A stretch of 64,000 nucleotides of DNA from NCBI GenBank assembly GCA_910584165.1, contig CAJTZU010000001.1, positions 583,048 to 647,047 on the forward strand. Direction: 5' to 3'. The DNA comes from an uncultured Bacilli bacterium (lineage in GTDB: Bacteria > Bacillota_I > Bacilli_A > RF39 > UBA660). Positions 55,501 to 61,068 of this stretch are shown one piece after another (the first letter of the stretch is position 1; each line of letters begins with the position of its first letter). The position numbers and the translations under genes were made by a program. A model generated the notes under the pieces. The model had not been told where the DNA came from, searched no databases, and worked only from the letters and a program-made list of their open reading frames with translations.

Positions 55501-55847
55501 AATTGAGATTTCACTTGATTGTTTTTCGTAATATAAGTAGAATCTTTTAATACTAAGGTATTATCAATATCTACTAATTCACCATTTTCTTCATAATGAA
55601 CATTTTCTGGATAAATGACAGCTTTCATACTACCATCACTTAATAAATAATGTTTTTCATTTAGTGTTCTTTTTTCTTTAATTTCTCCTATTACTTCTAT
55701 TTCTTCTGTTAGTTTTGTTCCTAATTCTACAGTAGAAGAAACTTCTTCCTGTTTTAATAAATTCGCTAAAACGACTACTGGACAAGCATTTATTAGGATA
55801 GATATTATCCATATATAAATGATTATCTTTTTAAATATACTTCTCAT
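49557..55847 (-). CDS. Secreted RHS protein with GIY-YIG nuclease tip
   Basis: A 2096-residue toxin. Signal peptide 1-28 (IIIYIWIISILINACPVVVLA); DNRLRE domain (about 285-480); YD repeats; jelly-roll carbohydrate-binding-like modules (about 830-1120); ricin-type lectin (about 1190-1330); long YD repeats; RHS core end (YYLNSRYYNPILGRF) to about 1924. After a Lys-rich linker, the tip YYVYLLTDGKKIQYVGRT, with a following RRHE, is a GIY-YIG nuclease signature. The tip probably cuts nucleic acid in competing cells. Immunity gene follows at once. Own sigma-A-type promoter. It resembles the 9128 RHS protein in order of domains but differs in having export signal and tip. Confidence 0.93.
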   Translation of the reverse strand: MRSIFKKIIIYIWIISILINACPVVVLANLLKQEEVSSTVELGTKLTEEIEVIGEIKEKRTLNEKHYLLSDGSMKAVIYPENVHYEENGELVDIDNTLVLKDSTYITKNNQVKSQFAKENSKVDMSYQNHNISWKMLDIQEVNGKVSNSLWSRRIPSIESKITYSDVLENIKLEYEVVSNRIEENIIISSKESLRNTFTYFLETDLELKKEKDNELILLDNKKKEIFYITAPVMYDSNLEFSSDLNFTYQKVKNGYNITLTADLKWLEDEERIYPITIDPIIATDLSREQIVDTYIYPNDASNTGKGNAHILRVGSTSYSDINTNRNPFRSLIKFSLPNLTSGDQIISAELHLFNYQDTDSWNPPSGNIQIDIHAVTKDWNESNAFWNNMKSAYNSEIVDYIKYSYDSKNANKENTADITSLVKNWYVSGNNYGLLLKEHVEKKVSGRNDVSFISSDTSSAYTLKRPYIIIQYRNQTGLENYLTTHQQNIGRTTTYTNDYNGNLTLIHQDTETPGNRLPASIYHVYNTNDKDINIGYGNGFRLNLNQTLESVTISGISYLRYIDEDGTRHYFYKESNIWKDEDGLDLEITASNTNYIMKDKGGNTSTFIKNGNKWYLKEIKDTNNNTITINYSTNYNLITSVVDAVGDTLTLQYTNNLLTTITDKANRTYSYQYSSNQLIGITYPDSLKTGYTYTNKLLTKIKNIDNSSITYEYYNVSPYRIKKVTEYGSNNTLGNSITITYGSTTTTFKDNKGNVESYVFNNLGQTTSINSLDKNSSLKGAYGVSYQYGTSKTDKNKLLLETKMAKTTQNLLLNSSAEKELENWNLVNLGTNQGTISSIQGGYLGTNSFKIESTLENSIPILCQDVSLGANKTYTLSAYLKGNKNAYFFFEYKDSNGTFHRDSFTPLELTDSFERYHVTFTVPSNSSNTRIGIMINEVGEVFADNIQLEEGNSVNPYNILDNGSFHKDTSMWTRTGLTASDKIVSINGISAMNFKGDMASTKYLYQMIPMNGKKGDSYRISFWAKNEGVPLAPLKKARVLLEFHKDGKLVQQLELNVPSDSKTWQYISNEMVAKEDYTHVKVLLTYHYNASNIYYTNIGLYKDDLGSSYTYDSRGNVISSKDLANQNTTYAYDKQNELVKATSPKGRNFYYEYDYHHTNRLLQAFNQKGLTSSYQYDDYGNIIHNKIEEPSMIRDIASIEENTNYIIRPVATNLVLGIVNNNVELVDTNETWTFQKSGDDYIIRSNNNAITVKDSNTANSTNLLVTTVSNNNNQKYKIVNNEDGTFTFQTKVTDYKSCMDIYDGNYKKGSNTQQHQCNQTPAQKFMILPTTYQVKYIESSAEYTENGNYQTKVIDQRGKETTTTYDETKGTITNITDPKGYLTEYTYDTMDNISSIKKGNTINSYTYEKDSLKKITHNGFDYQFNYDEYGNTTSIKVGNTPLITHQYEPNNGYLLKSIYANNNTLEYSYDTFGRINKKINMTGTATYTYNNNGLLSSLHYLNNNIQYTYDLSGRITNIKQNNFHTKYQYDNYNNLNKVNYNYKNNSKEIKYTYDLDDKLKTIDYGTYQINYTYDNLDRLIKKEIVKGEKTYTTTYEYYDIDEYKTTTLLKSITNGTDKYEYSYDNNGNITKVIKNGSTQKRYSYDSLNQLTKVYNGNYNSHTLYTYDTGGNRIKTSKVTYKLDGLLPIYPPNFITTEVLNTYTYDTDWKDQLIQVDDNNITYDELGNMKSYNEYNFSWTNGNELKNITKENDTYEYQYNIDGIRTKKIINGKETNYYLEGSNILYEERDGEVISYLYDESGITGFIKDNKNYYFIKNIQGDIIEVLDEEFNKVAEYTYDSWGVVTVNNLTEENIGDSNPFRYRGYYYDSETGLYYLNSRYYNPILGRFISADSILGANGDILEYNLYTYCSNNPIMYSDPSGNFIQYAPYVIPLIIPFIGPLIQEGEKAMEKGISAIAGAARDLDISLKSKGKKNKGSKRDPEKEKKQYYVYLLTDGKKIQYVGRTKDIKTTKRRHENNPNRAHLDMVEPAFGPMNWYQARGLEEMMIYRHKTLNKNNKTNNQIHGISLENPNRLTYINMGARWYADEHEEYVGG
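50166..50416 (-). repeat. 251-bp direct repeat, active copy in the large RHS gene
   Basis: Active partner of 48278-48528, ending where the GIY-YIG tip begins to diverge from the silent tip. Confidence 0.9.
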
Positions 55848-55872
55848 ACTACACTACCCTACTTTCACCCTC

Positions 55873-55900
55873 ATTATAATCTATCAAAAGAAGATGTCAA
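55873..55900 (-). promoter_or_regulatory. Promoter of the secreted RHS gene
   Basis: TTGACA (55900-55895), 16-base spacer, TATAAT (55878-55873), about 25 bases before the ATG. Confidence 0.8.
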
Positions 55901-55948
55901 TAGTTTGTGCTCGAAATGCCCAAAATCGTGTCTGAAATGGTCTCTTTA

Positions 55949-55976
55949 CAAAAAAAAGAATGATTTCTCATTCTTA
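55949..55976 (-). terminator. Terminator after nrdG
   Basis: Minus strand AAGAATGA / TCATTCTT stem with GAAA loop and eight T; overlaps the nrdG stop. Confidence 0.85.
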
Positions 55977-56537
55977 TACATACAAACCTGCTTCATGATA
56001 TCTACCATAACTAGTTTGTTCTTCTGCTTCATCAAAATTATGAAGAACAACTGCATTTTGTTCTAAGCTCTTTTTTACATCAATAATTCTTTGATTACTA
56101 GAACCTCTAAATTTTAAACTATAACTATGTCTAGCCATAATAAATTTTCCATCTACTAAGACATCAATTTGTTTTAAGAAATCCATAACAGATTTCTTTT
56201 TTTTACTCATAATCATTAATTGTTCAAAAGTAAAACCAGTATAACACCAAACATCCATATTATTTTCATGAACACTTTTTGCGATAATTGCACAAGCTTC
56301 TGGTTGATAAAAAGGATCTCCTCCACTAAAAGTTACTCCTGTTTGAGCCTCTAAATAACCAATTTCTTCTACAATTTCTTCTACTTCTTCTTCGAATCCA
56401 CCATTAAAATCATGTGTCTGTGGATTATGGCATCCAGGACAATTATGCCCACATCCCTGTGTCCATAAAACTGTCCTGATACCAGTTCCATCTACTACAC
56501 TATCTAATTGTAAATCACTCGCTAAACGAATTTTCAT
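55974..56537 (-). CDS. nrdG: Anaerobic ribonucleotide reductase activase NrdG
   Basis: A 187-residue radical-SAM enzyme that abstracts hydrogen from the reductase glycine to form the radical. Fe-S motif CGHNCPGC (CxxxCxxC), SGGDPF and the VDGKF segment are present. Start ATG 56537, overlapping the stop of the small glycyl-radical gene by one base (TAATG), so the activase is translationally coupled to its target. An upstream frame start at 56567 would lie within that gene and is not supported. Confidence 0.95.
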   Translation of the reverse strand: MKIRLASDLQLDSVVDGTGIRTVLWTQGCGHNCPGCHNPQTHDFNGGFEEEVEEIVEEIGYLEAQTGVTFSGGDPFYQPEACAIIAKSVHENNMDVWCYTGFTFEQLMIMSKKKKSVMDFLKQIDVLVDGKFIMARHSYSLKFRGSSNQRIIDVKKSLEQNAVVLHNFDEAEEQTSYGRYHEAGLYV

Positions 56538-56713
56538 TAGGCAGCTTTTTCTTCTTTTAAAGAACATTTGATATCTTTAATGCCAGTATGTTTTACTCTA
56601 TCTTTTTCCTCTGCTCTTTTTCCATTGTTAAATCTTTTAACATCTCCTGAAAGGTATCCTGTTACCCTTCTAATTCTTTCAAAACCTACACCTTCACCAA
56701 CTAATTTTTCCAT
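56537..56713 (-). CDS. Separate glycyl-radical domain peptide of NrdD
   Basis: A 58-residue gene with its own AAGGAG site and ATG 56713. Residues 12-42 (ERIRRVTGYLSGDVKRFNNG, KRAEEKDRVKH) match the C-terminal end of class III reductases, where RVxGYL carries the radical glycine (here Gly19). The large NrdD just upstream stops at TAA before this segment. The two frames differ, and 32 bases with their own ribosome site separate them, so this is a distinct polypeptide, not readthrough. Role: spare or dedicated radical-bearing subunit, as YfiD does for pyruvate formate-lyase. The motif is clear; the split arrangement's working is inference. Confidence 0.8.
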   Translation of the reverse strand: MEKLVGEGVGFERIRRVTGYLSGDVKRFNNGKRAEEKDRVKHTGIKDIKCSLKEEKAA

Positions 56714-56745
56714 ATTTTCTCCTTCTTTCTATTATATTATTTATA

Positions 56746-59058
56746 TTAACAATCACAACTTAGTGATTTAATTGTCTCAAGTGGTACACTATCGAACTCT
56801 TTACGTCCACAACCTGGACAGCAATCGCCTATTACTCCTACATAACCACAAACTGGATCTCTATCTACTGGATGGTTAATTGCACCATATCCAATACCAG
56901 CTTCCTTCATTAAACGGATAACTTTCTCAAATGCTTCTACATTTTGAACTGTATCTCCGTCTAATTCTATATAAGATATGTGTCCTCCATTTGTAAGTGC
57001 ATGATATGGAGCTTCTTTTGTAATTTTATCTTTTATACTAATATTGTAATAAACTGGAATATGGAATGAATTTGTATAGTATGCTCTATCTGTTACTCCT
57101 TTAATTCTTCCATAAATTGCTTTATCAATACCAATAAATCTTCCTGATAATCCCTCTGCTGGAGTTGCAATTAAAGTAAAGTTTAAATTGTATTTTTCAC
57201 AATATTCATTGCATCTATTTCTCATAAATGTAATAATTTCAAGTCCTAATTTTTGAGCCTCTTCACTTTCCCCATGATGCTTTCCAATTAGTGCCTTTAA
57301 AGTTTCTGCTAAACCGATAAATCCTAATGTTAATGTTCCATGCTTTAATATTTTTCTTAATCTATCTGTTGGTTTTAATTTCTCACCATCTGTCCAAACA
57401 CCTGATGCAAGTAAGAATGGGAAATTATAAACTCTCTTATTACATTGAATTTCAAATCTTTCTAGTAATTGGTCTCTTACTAAATCCATCATTTCACCTA
57501 AATCTTCATAAAAAGCTTTCATATCTGCTTTCTCTCTTTCTTTTAAACAGATACCATGCTTAATACCAAGTCTTGGTAAGTTAATAGATGTAAATGATAA
57601 ATTACCACGTCCACCTGTTGTTTGATTATTTAAATCAGTAACATCAGCCATAACACGAGTTCTACAACCCATATATCCAACTTCTGTTCTATAATCTCCT
57701 TCTTTATAATACTCTAAGTTAAATGGAGCATCTAAGAATGAGAAATTTGGGAATAATCTTTTAGCTGATACCTTACATGCTAATTTAAATAAATCATAGT
57801 TAGGATCTTCTGGATTATAGTTAACTCCCTCTTTTACTTTGAATATAGATACTGGGAATATTGGAGTTTCTCCTTTTCCTAATCCTGCTTCTGTTGCCTC
57901 TAAGAAATTTTTAATAACCATTCTTCCTTCTGGAGTAACATCTGTACCAAAATTAATAGATGAAAATGGTACTTGTGCTCCAGCACGAGAATGCATTGTA
58001 TTTAAATTGTGAACAAAAGCTTCCATTGCTTGATAAGTTTGACGATTTGTCTTTGCTAATGCTCTTTCATAGCATTTTTCAAACAATCTTTTAATCTTAC
58101 CAGATTCTCCATAAGCAAATTCAAATCTTTCAATATCTACTTCTATGCTATTTAATTTATCAATTTCTTTCGCAATTCTATCCATATTAACAAAAGATAG
58201 AAAATCTTCATAATCTAATAAATCATAAACTTGTTGTTTAAACTCTTTTTTAAATGTTTTTAATACTCCAGGAGCCATATAATAGTCAAATGCTGGAATA
58301 GATTGACCACCATGTTGGTCATTTTGATTAGATTGAATGGCAATTGCTGCTAGCGCACTATAAGAACCAATAGAAGCTGGTGTTCTTAAATGTCCATGTC
58401 CTGTTGAAAAACCATGCTTAAATAATCTATCTAATTCTATTTGCATACAAGTTGTAGTACCCATTGCCAAGAAATCCATATCATGAACGTGGATATCCCC
58501 TTCATCATGCGCTTGAGAAAATCTCTTCTTCATTAAATAAGTTTTTGCAAATTCTTTAGATACTGTACTACCATATTGAAGCATCGTACCCATAGCACTA
58601 TCTCCATCAATATTAGCATTTTCTCTTTTCGTATCATCTTCATTAGCAGATTTTAACCCTAATCCCTCTAATGTTTTTAAGAATTTATGTAAATGCTTAT
58701 CCTCTGAGAATAATTCTCTAGAACGATTTCTCATCTCTCTATATTCAGAGAAAGACGCTTTTACATCATTATATCCCTGTTTCTCAAGTTCTGCTTCTAT
58801 TAAATCTTGAATTTCTTCAATCTTAATTCTAGTTTCATCTTTATATTTTTTTTCAATTGCTTTGATTACTCCTAAATAAACCTTATTTACATCTTTTTCT
58901 GTATAAATTTTATTTTCTTCTTCTGTATCATTAGATGTAACTACTAGGTTATCAAATCCTTTTTTTATAGCAAGTGCTATTTTACTAGCATCAAAACTTA
59001 CTTTTTTACCATTACGCTTTATAACATCTAATGTAATCTTTGTATATGCATCTGACAT
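56746..59058 (-). CDS. nrdD: Anaerobic ribonucleoside-triphosphate reductase NrdD, large part
   Basis: A 770-residue class III reductase, making dNTPs without oxygen. An N-terminal ATP-cone (residues 5-95, VIKRNGKKVSFDASKIALAI) controls activity. The barrel has the substrate-site Cys in TTTCMQIELDRLF and SRAGAQVPFSSINFGTD. It ends in the Cys-rich zinc end (PVCGYVG, GDCCPGCGRKEF) and LSCDC, then TAA. The usual tail with the radical glycine is absent; it lies in the next small gene. Otherwise the enzyme looks intact. Operon nrdD - glycyl-radical peptide - nrdG. Promoter with TTGCAA/TATAAT precedes it. Confidence 0.95.
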   Translation of the reverse strand: MSDAYTKITLDVIKRNGKKVSFDASKIALAIKKGFDNLVVTSNDTEEENKIYTEKDVNKVYLGVIKAIEKKYKDETRIKIEEIQDLIEAELEKQGYNDVKASFSEYREMRNRSRELFSEDKHLHKFLKTLEGLGLKSANEDDTKRENANIDGDSAMGTMLQYGSTVSKEFAKTYLMKKRFSQAHDEGDIHVHDMDFLAMGTTTCMQIELDRLFKHGFSTGHGHLRTPASIGSYSALAAIAIQSNQNDQHGGQSIPAFDYYMAPGVLKTFKKEFKQQVYDLLDYEDFLSFVNMDRIAKEIDKLNSIEVDIERFEFAYGESGKIKRLFEKCYERALAKTNRQTYQAMEAFVHNLNTMHSRAGAQVPFSSINFGTDVTPEGRMVIKNFLEATEAGLGKGETPIFPVSIFKVKEGVNYNPEDPNYDLFKLACKVSAKRLFPNFSFLDAPFNLEYYKEGDYRTEVGYMGCRTRVMADVTDLNNQTTGGRGNLSFTSINLPRLGIKHGICLKEREKADMKAFYEDLGEMMDLVRDQLLERFEIQCNKRVYNFPFLLASGVWTDGEKLKPTDRLRKILKHGTLTLGFIGLAETLKALIGKHHGESEEAQKLGLEIITFMRNRCNEYCEKYNLNFTLIATPAEGLSGRFIGIDKAIYGRIKGVTDRAYYTNSFHIPVYYNISIKDKITKEAPYHALTNGGHISYIELDGDTVQNVEAFEKVIRLMKEAGIGYGAINHPVDRDPVCGYVGVIGDCCPGCGRKEFDSVPLETIKSLSCDC

Positions 59059-59085
59059 CGTAATTCCTCCTACCCTCTACATGAA

Positions 59086-59115
59086 ATTATACGCTTATCA
59101 GATATCATTTTGCAA
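59086..59115 (-). promoter_or_regulatory. Promoter of the nrdD operon
   Basis: TTGCAA (59115-59110), 18-base spacer, TATAAT (59091-59086), 27 bases before the ATG. Confidence 0.65.
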
Positions 59116-59156
59116 TACCTTTTTGTCACTTTTTTAGTGGTTTTTGCAATATATTC
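59106..59156 (-). promoter_or_regulatory. Tandem repeats over the nrdD promoter, candidate NrdR sites
   Basis: TATTGCAAAA occurs twice on the minus strand, 34 bases apart; one copy overlaps the -35 box, the other carries an AATATATT core. NrdR regulates reductase genes through paired boxes about three turns apart, so position and spacing fit. Match to the NrdR consensus is only partial. Confidence 0.3.
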
Positions 59157-59449
59157 CCTTTTGCTATTTATTTATAAAAATTTCATTTTCAAAAAATTTA
59201 CATTTTTTATTTTTTGACTTTTTTGATTTTTCTTCGATGGCGTATTTTTAACACATTAAAGCACATTTTCATTGTTTTTTCAAGACTTTTTGCAAAAGTT
59301 ATGTATTTTTTTCTTTGGAAAATTTTTTCCATTTTTTTAATTTTTCATTTTTTTACTTTTTTATGTTTTTTCATTTTTTATGCTTTTTAGTTATGCACAT
59401 TTGTTATAAAATAAGTACAAACAAACGTTTTTTATCACACCTTTTCAAT
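59157..59449. other. Gene-free T-tract region upstream of nrdD
   Basis: About 290 bases with no gene: long runs of T on the plus strand (A on the nrdD strand), especially between 59320 and 59390 where runs of 5-7 T start every 7-11 bases. No RNA gene or repeat unit recognised. Could bend DNA. Confidence 0.4.
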
Positions 59450-59488
59450 AAAAAATAAGAATACTCTTTTTTATTAGAATATTCTTAT
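59450..59488 (-). terminator. Terminator after mutM
   Basis: Minus strand ATAAGAATA / TATTCTTAT arms around a long A/T loop followed by a T-run. Confidence 0.65.
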
Positions 59489-60306
59489 CTATATTTTTGA
59501 CAATTTTTACAAAAATAGGTACCTCTTCCCCCTACTACGATTTTTTCTACCTTTCCATTACACTTACTACAGGTAGTTAACGTATGGACTAATAGATTTT
59601 GCTGAAATCTACCATGTACGCCTTTATCAGATTCATAACTTCTAATAGTAGTTCCTCCCATTTTAATCGCACTACCTAATATTTCTCTAGTAGAATCAAT
59701 AATATCTTGTCTATTCTTCTTAGTCAACTTACAAGAACTCTTTAATGGATGAATACCTGATAAAAATAATATTTCATCTGCATAAATATTTCCAATTCCT
59801 GCTATAATCGTTTGGTCTAATAAAGAAGTCTTAATCGGAATCCTTTTATCTTTTAACTTGTCTTTTAAATAAGCCTCGGTTAATTCCTCATCCCATGGTT
59901 CCTTTCCTATTTCGGAAAGAGGTAATTCGTGAAATAGTGTATCTTTTTTAAATAAATACATCCTTCCAAACTTCCTAGTATCTTGATATCTTAATTCTTT
60001 TTCATTATCTAAAGTAAATGTTACATGCTCATGTTTAGTTACTTCTTCACTAGGGCTCTTTAAGAAATACTTTCCTTCCATTCGCAAATGACTAACCAAA
60101 TCATAATCATCCATTTCAAAAATTAACCATTTCCCTCTTCTATTCATTCCTGTAATCGTTTGACCTATTAATTTTTTTCGAAACTCTTTTTCTTTTTCAT
60201 TAGCTAGAATTTTAGAATAATACACATAAATGTCTATTATTTTTTTTCCTACTAAATATCTTTCTAATGTTCTTTTCACAGTTTCTACTTCTGGTAATTC
60301 TGGCAT
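59485..60306 (-). CDS. mutM: Formamidopyrimidine-DNA glycosylase
   Basis: A 273-residue Fpg/MutM enzyme that removes oxidised purines and nicks the site. N-terminal MPELPEVET with catalytic Pro2 and Glu3, the GKWLIFEM lysine segment, helix-two-turn-helix IAGIGNIYADEILF, and a C-terminal zinc finger CSKC...CKNC. Complete length. It lies 11 bases after an unassigned gene on the same strand, so the two are probably one operon. Confidence 0.96.
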   Translation of the reverse strand: MPELPEVETVKRTLERYLVGKKIIDIYVYYSKILANEKEKEFRKKLIGQTITGMNRRGKWLIFEMDDYDLVSHLRMEGKYFLKSPSEEVTKHEHVTFTLDNEKELRYQDTRKFGRMYLFKKDTLFHELPLSEIGKEPWDEELTEAYLKDKLKDKRIPIKTSLLDQTIIAGIGNIYADEILFLSGIHPLKSSCKLTKKNRQDIIDSTREILGSAIKMGGTTIRSYESDKGVHGRFQQNLLVHTLTTCSKCNGKVEKIVVGGRGTYFCKNCQKYR

Positions 60307-60317
60307 ACAACACCTCT

Positions 60318-60953
60318 TTATTTTCTTCGTATAATATCATCACGAATTAAATTTCCTGCTGGTCTTTTACTATGTAATGCTTTTTCTAAACGTTTTTCAA
60401 CTGACTCTTCTTGAGAATATAAATATTCTACAACATCATTTGGATCTGCTTCAAATTCACTCATCCCATTATAAACTAAATTTCTGAGATACTCCTGATA
60501 AGCAATTTTATTTCTTCTTTCTAATTCTTCTTTTTCTAAATCGCTTTTTCTAATTCGAAAAGTACCATCAAACGTTAAAATACTTCTATCATAATGAGAA
60601 TAATAAAATGGCATATCTACAATATCATACCCTAACATAGAGAGTAACTCAAGTTCTTCTTTCATTTCTATTAAATTTCTTTTTAAAGACATTCCACTAT
60701 TATAGAAAGCATAAATCCAATCTTTCTCTTGCCACTTTGTTCTACACCCTACATATCTTCCATTTTGATAAACAGGTGTTGGTAATAAAATTCTTGACGT
60801 TTCTACTTTAGAAAGTTTAAAACAGTCCTCTTCTGTTATAAAACCTTCTAAGGAAGAAAATATATGAATCTTAGATTTCCCAACATGATAAACATCTGTA
60901 TACTCTGTTTTGTAGCAATAATTTGCCGCGCTTAATTTTACTTCTCTTTCCAT
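60318..60953 (-). CDS. Unassigned 211-residue cytoplasmic protein upstream of mutM
   Basis: A soluble protein with no signal peptide. Visible segments: YQNGRYVGCRTKWQEKDWIY (about 62-81), RNLIEMKEELELLSMLGYDI (about 92-111), SILTFDGTFRI (about 124-134), and a basic tail. A strong AAGGAGG site and a consensus-like promoter (TTGACT 61011-61006, TATAAT 60987-60982) precede it. The MLGYDIVDM-type helix and TFDGTF strand loosely resemble kinase-like folds, but the catalytic motifs are absent. Function unknown. Confidence 0.6.
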   Translation of the reverse strand: MEREVKLSAANYCYKTEYTDVYHVGKSKIHIFSSLEGFITEEDCFKLSKVETSRILLPTPVYQNGRYVGCRTKWQEKDWIYAFYNSGMSLKRNLIEMKEELELLSMLGYDIVDMPFYYSHYDRSILTFDGTFRIRKSDLEKEELERRNKIAYQEYLRNLVYNGMSEFEADPNDVVEYLYSQEESVEKRLEKALHSKRPAGNLIRDDIIRRK

Positions 60954-61016
60954 ATTTCAACCTCCTTCGCAAAATTATTTCATTATATAACAAACACTAT
61001 AGGAAAGTCAAGTGTA

Positions 61017-61045
61017 TTGAATTATTTTTTCTTTTCTATTATAAT
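61017..61045 (+). promoter_or_regulatory. Promoter of the 61069 gene
   Basis: TTGAAT (61017-61022), 17-base spacer, TATAAT (61040-61045); divergent from the promoter of 60318-60953. Confidence 0.75.
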
Positions 61046-61068
61046 ATTAATCGTTTTGGAGGAATGCT

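Noticed and set aside
56714..56748. Selenocysteine or stop-codon readthrough joining nrdD to the small radical peptide
   Set aside because: The stop is TAA, not TGA, the peptide is in another frame, and it has its own ribosome site and ATG.
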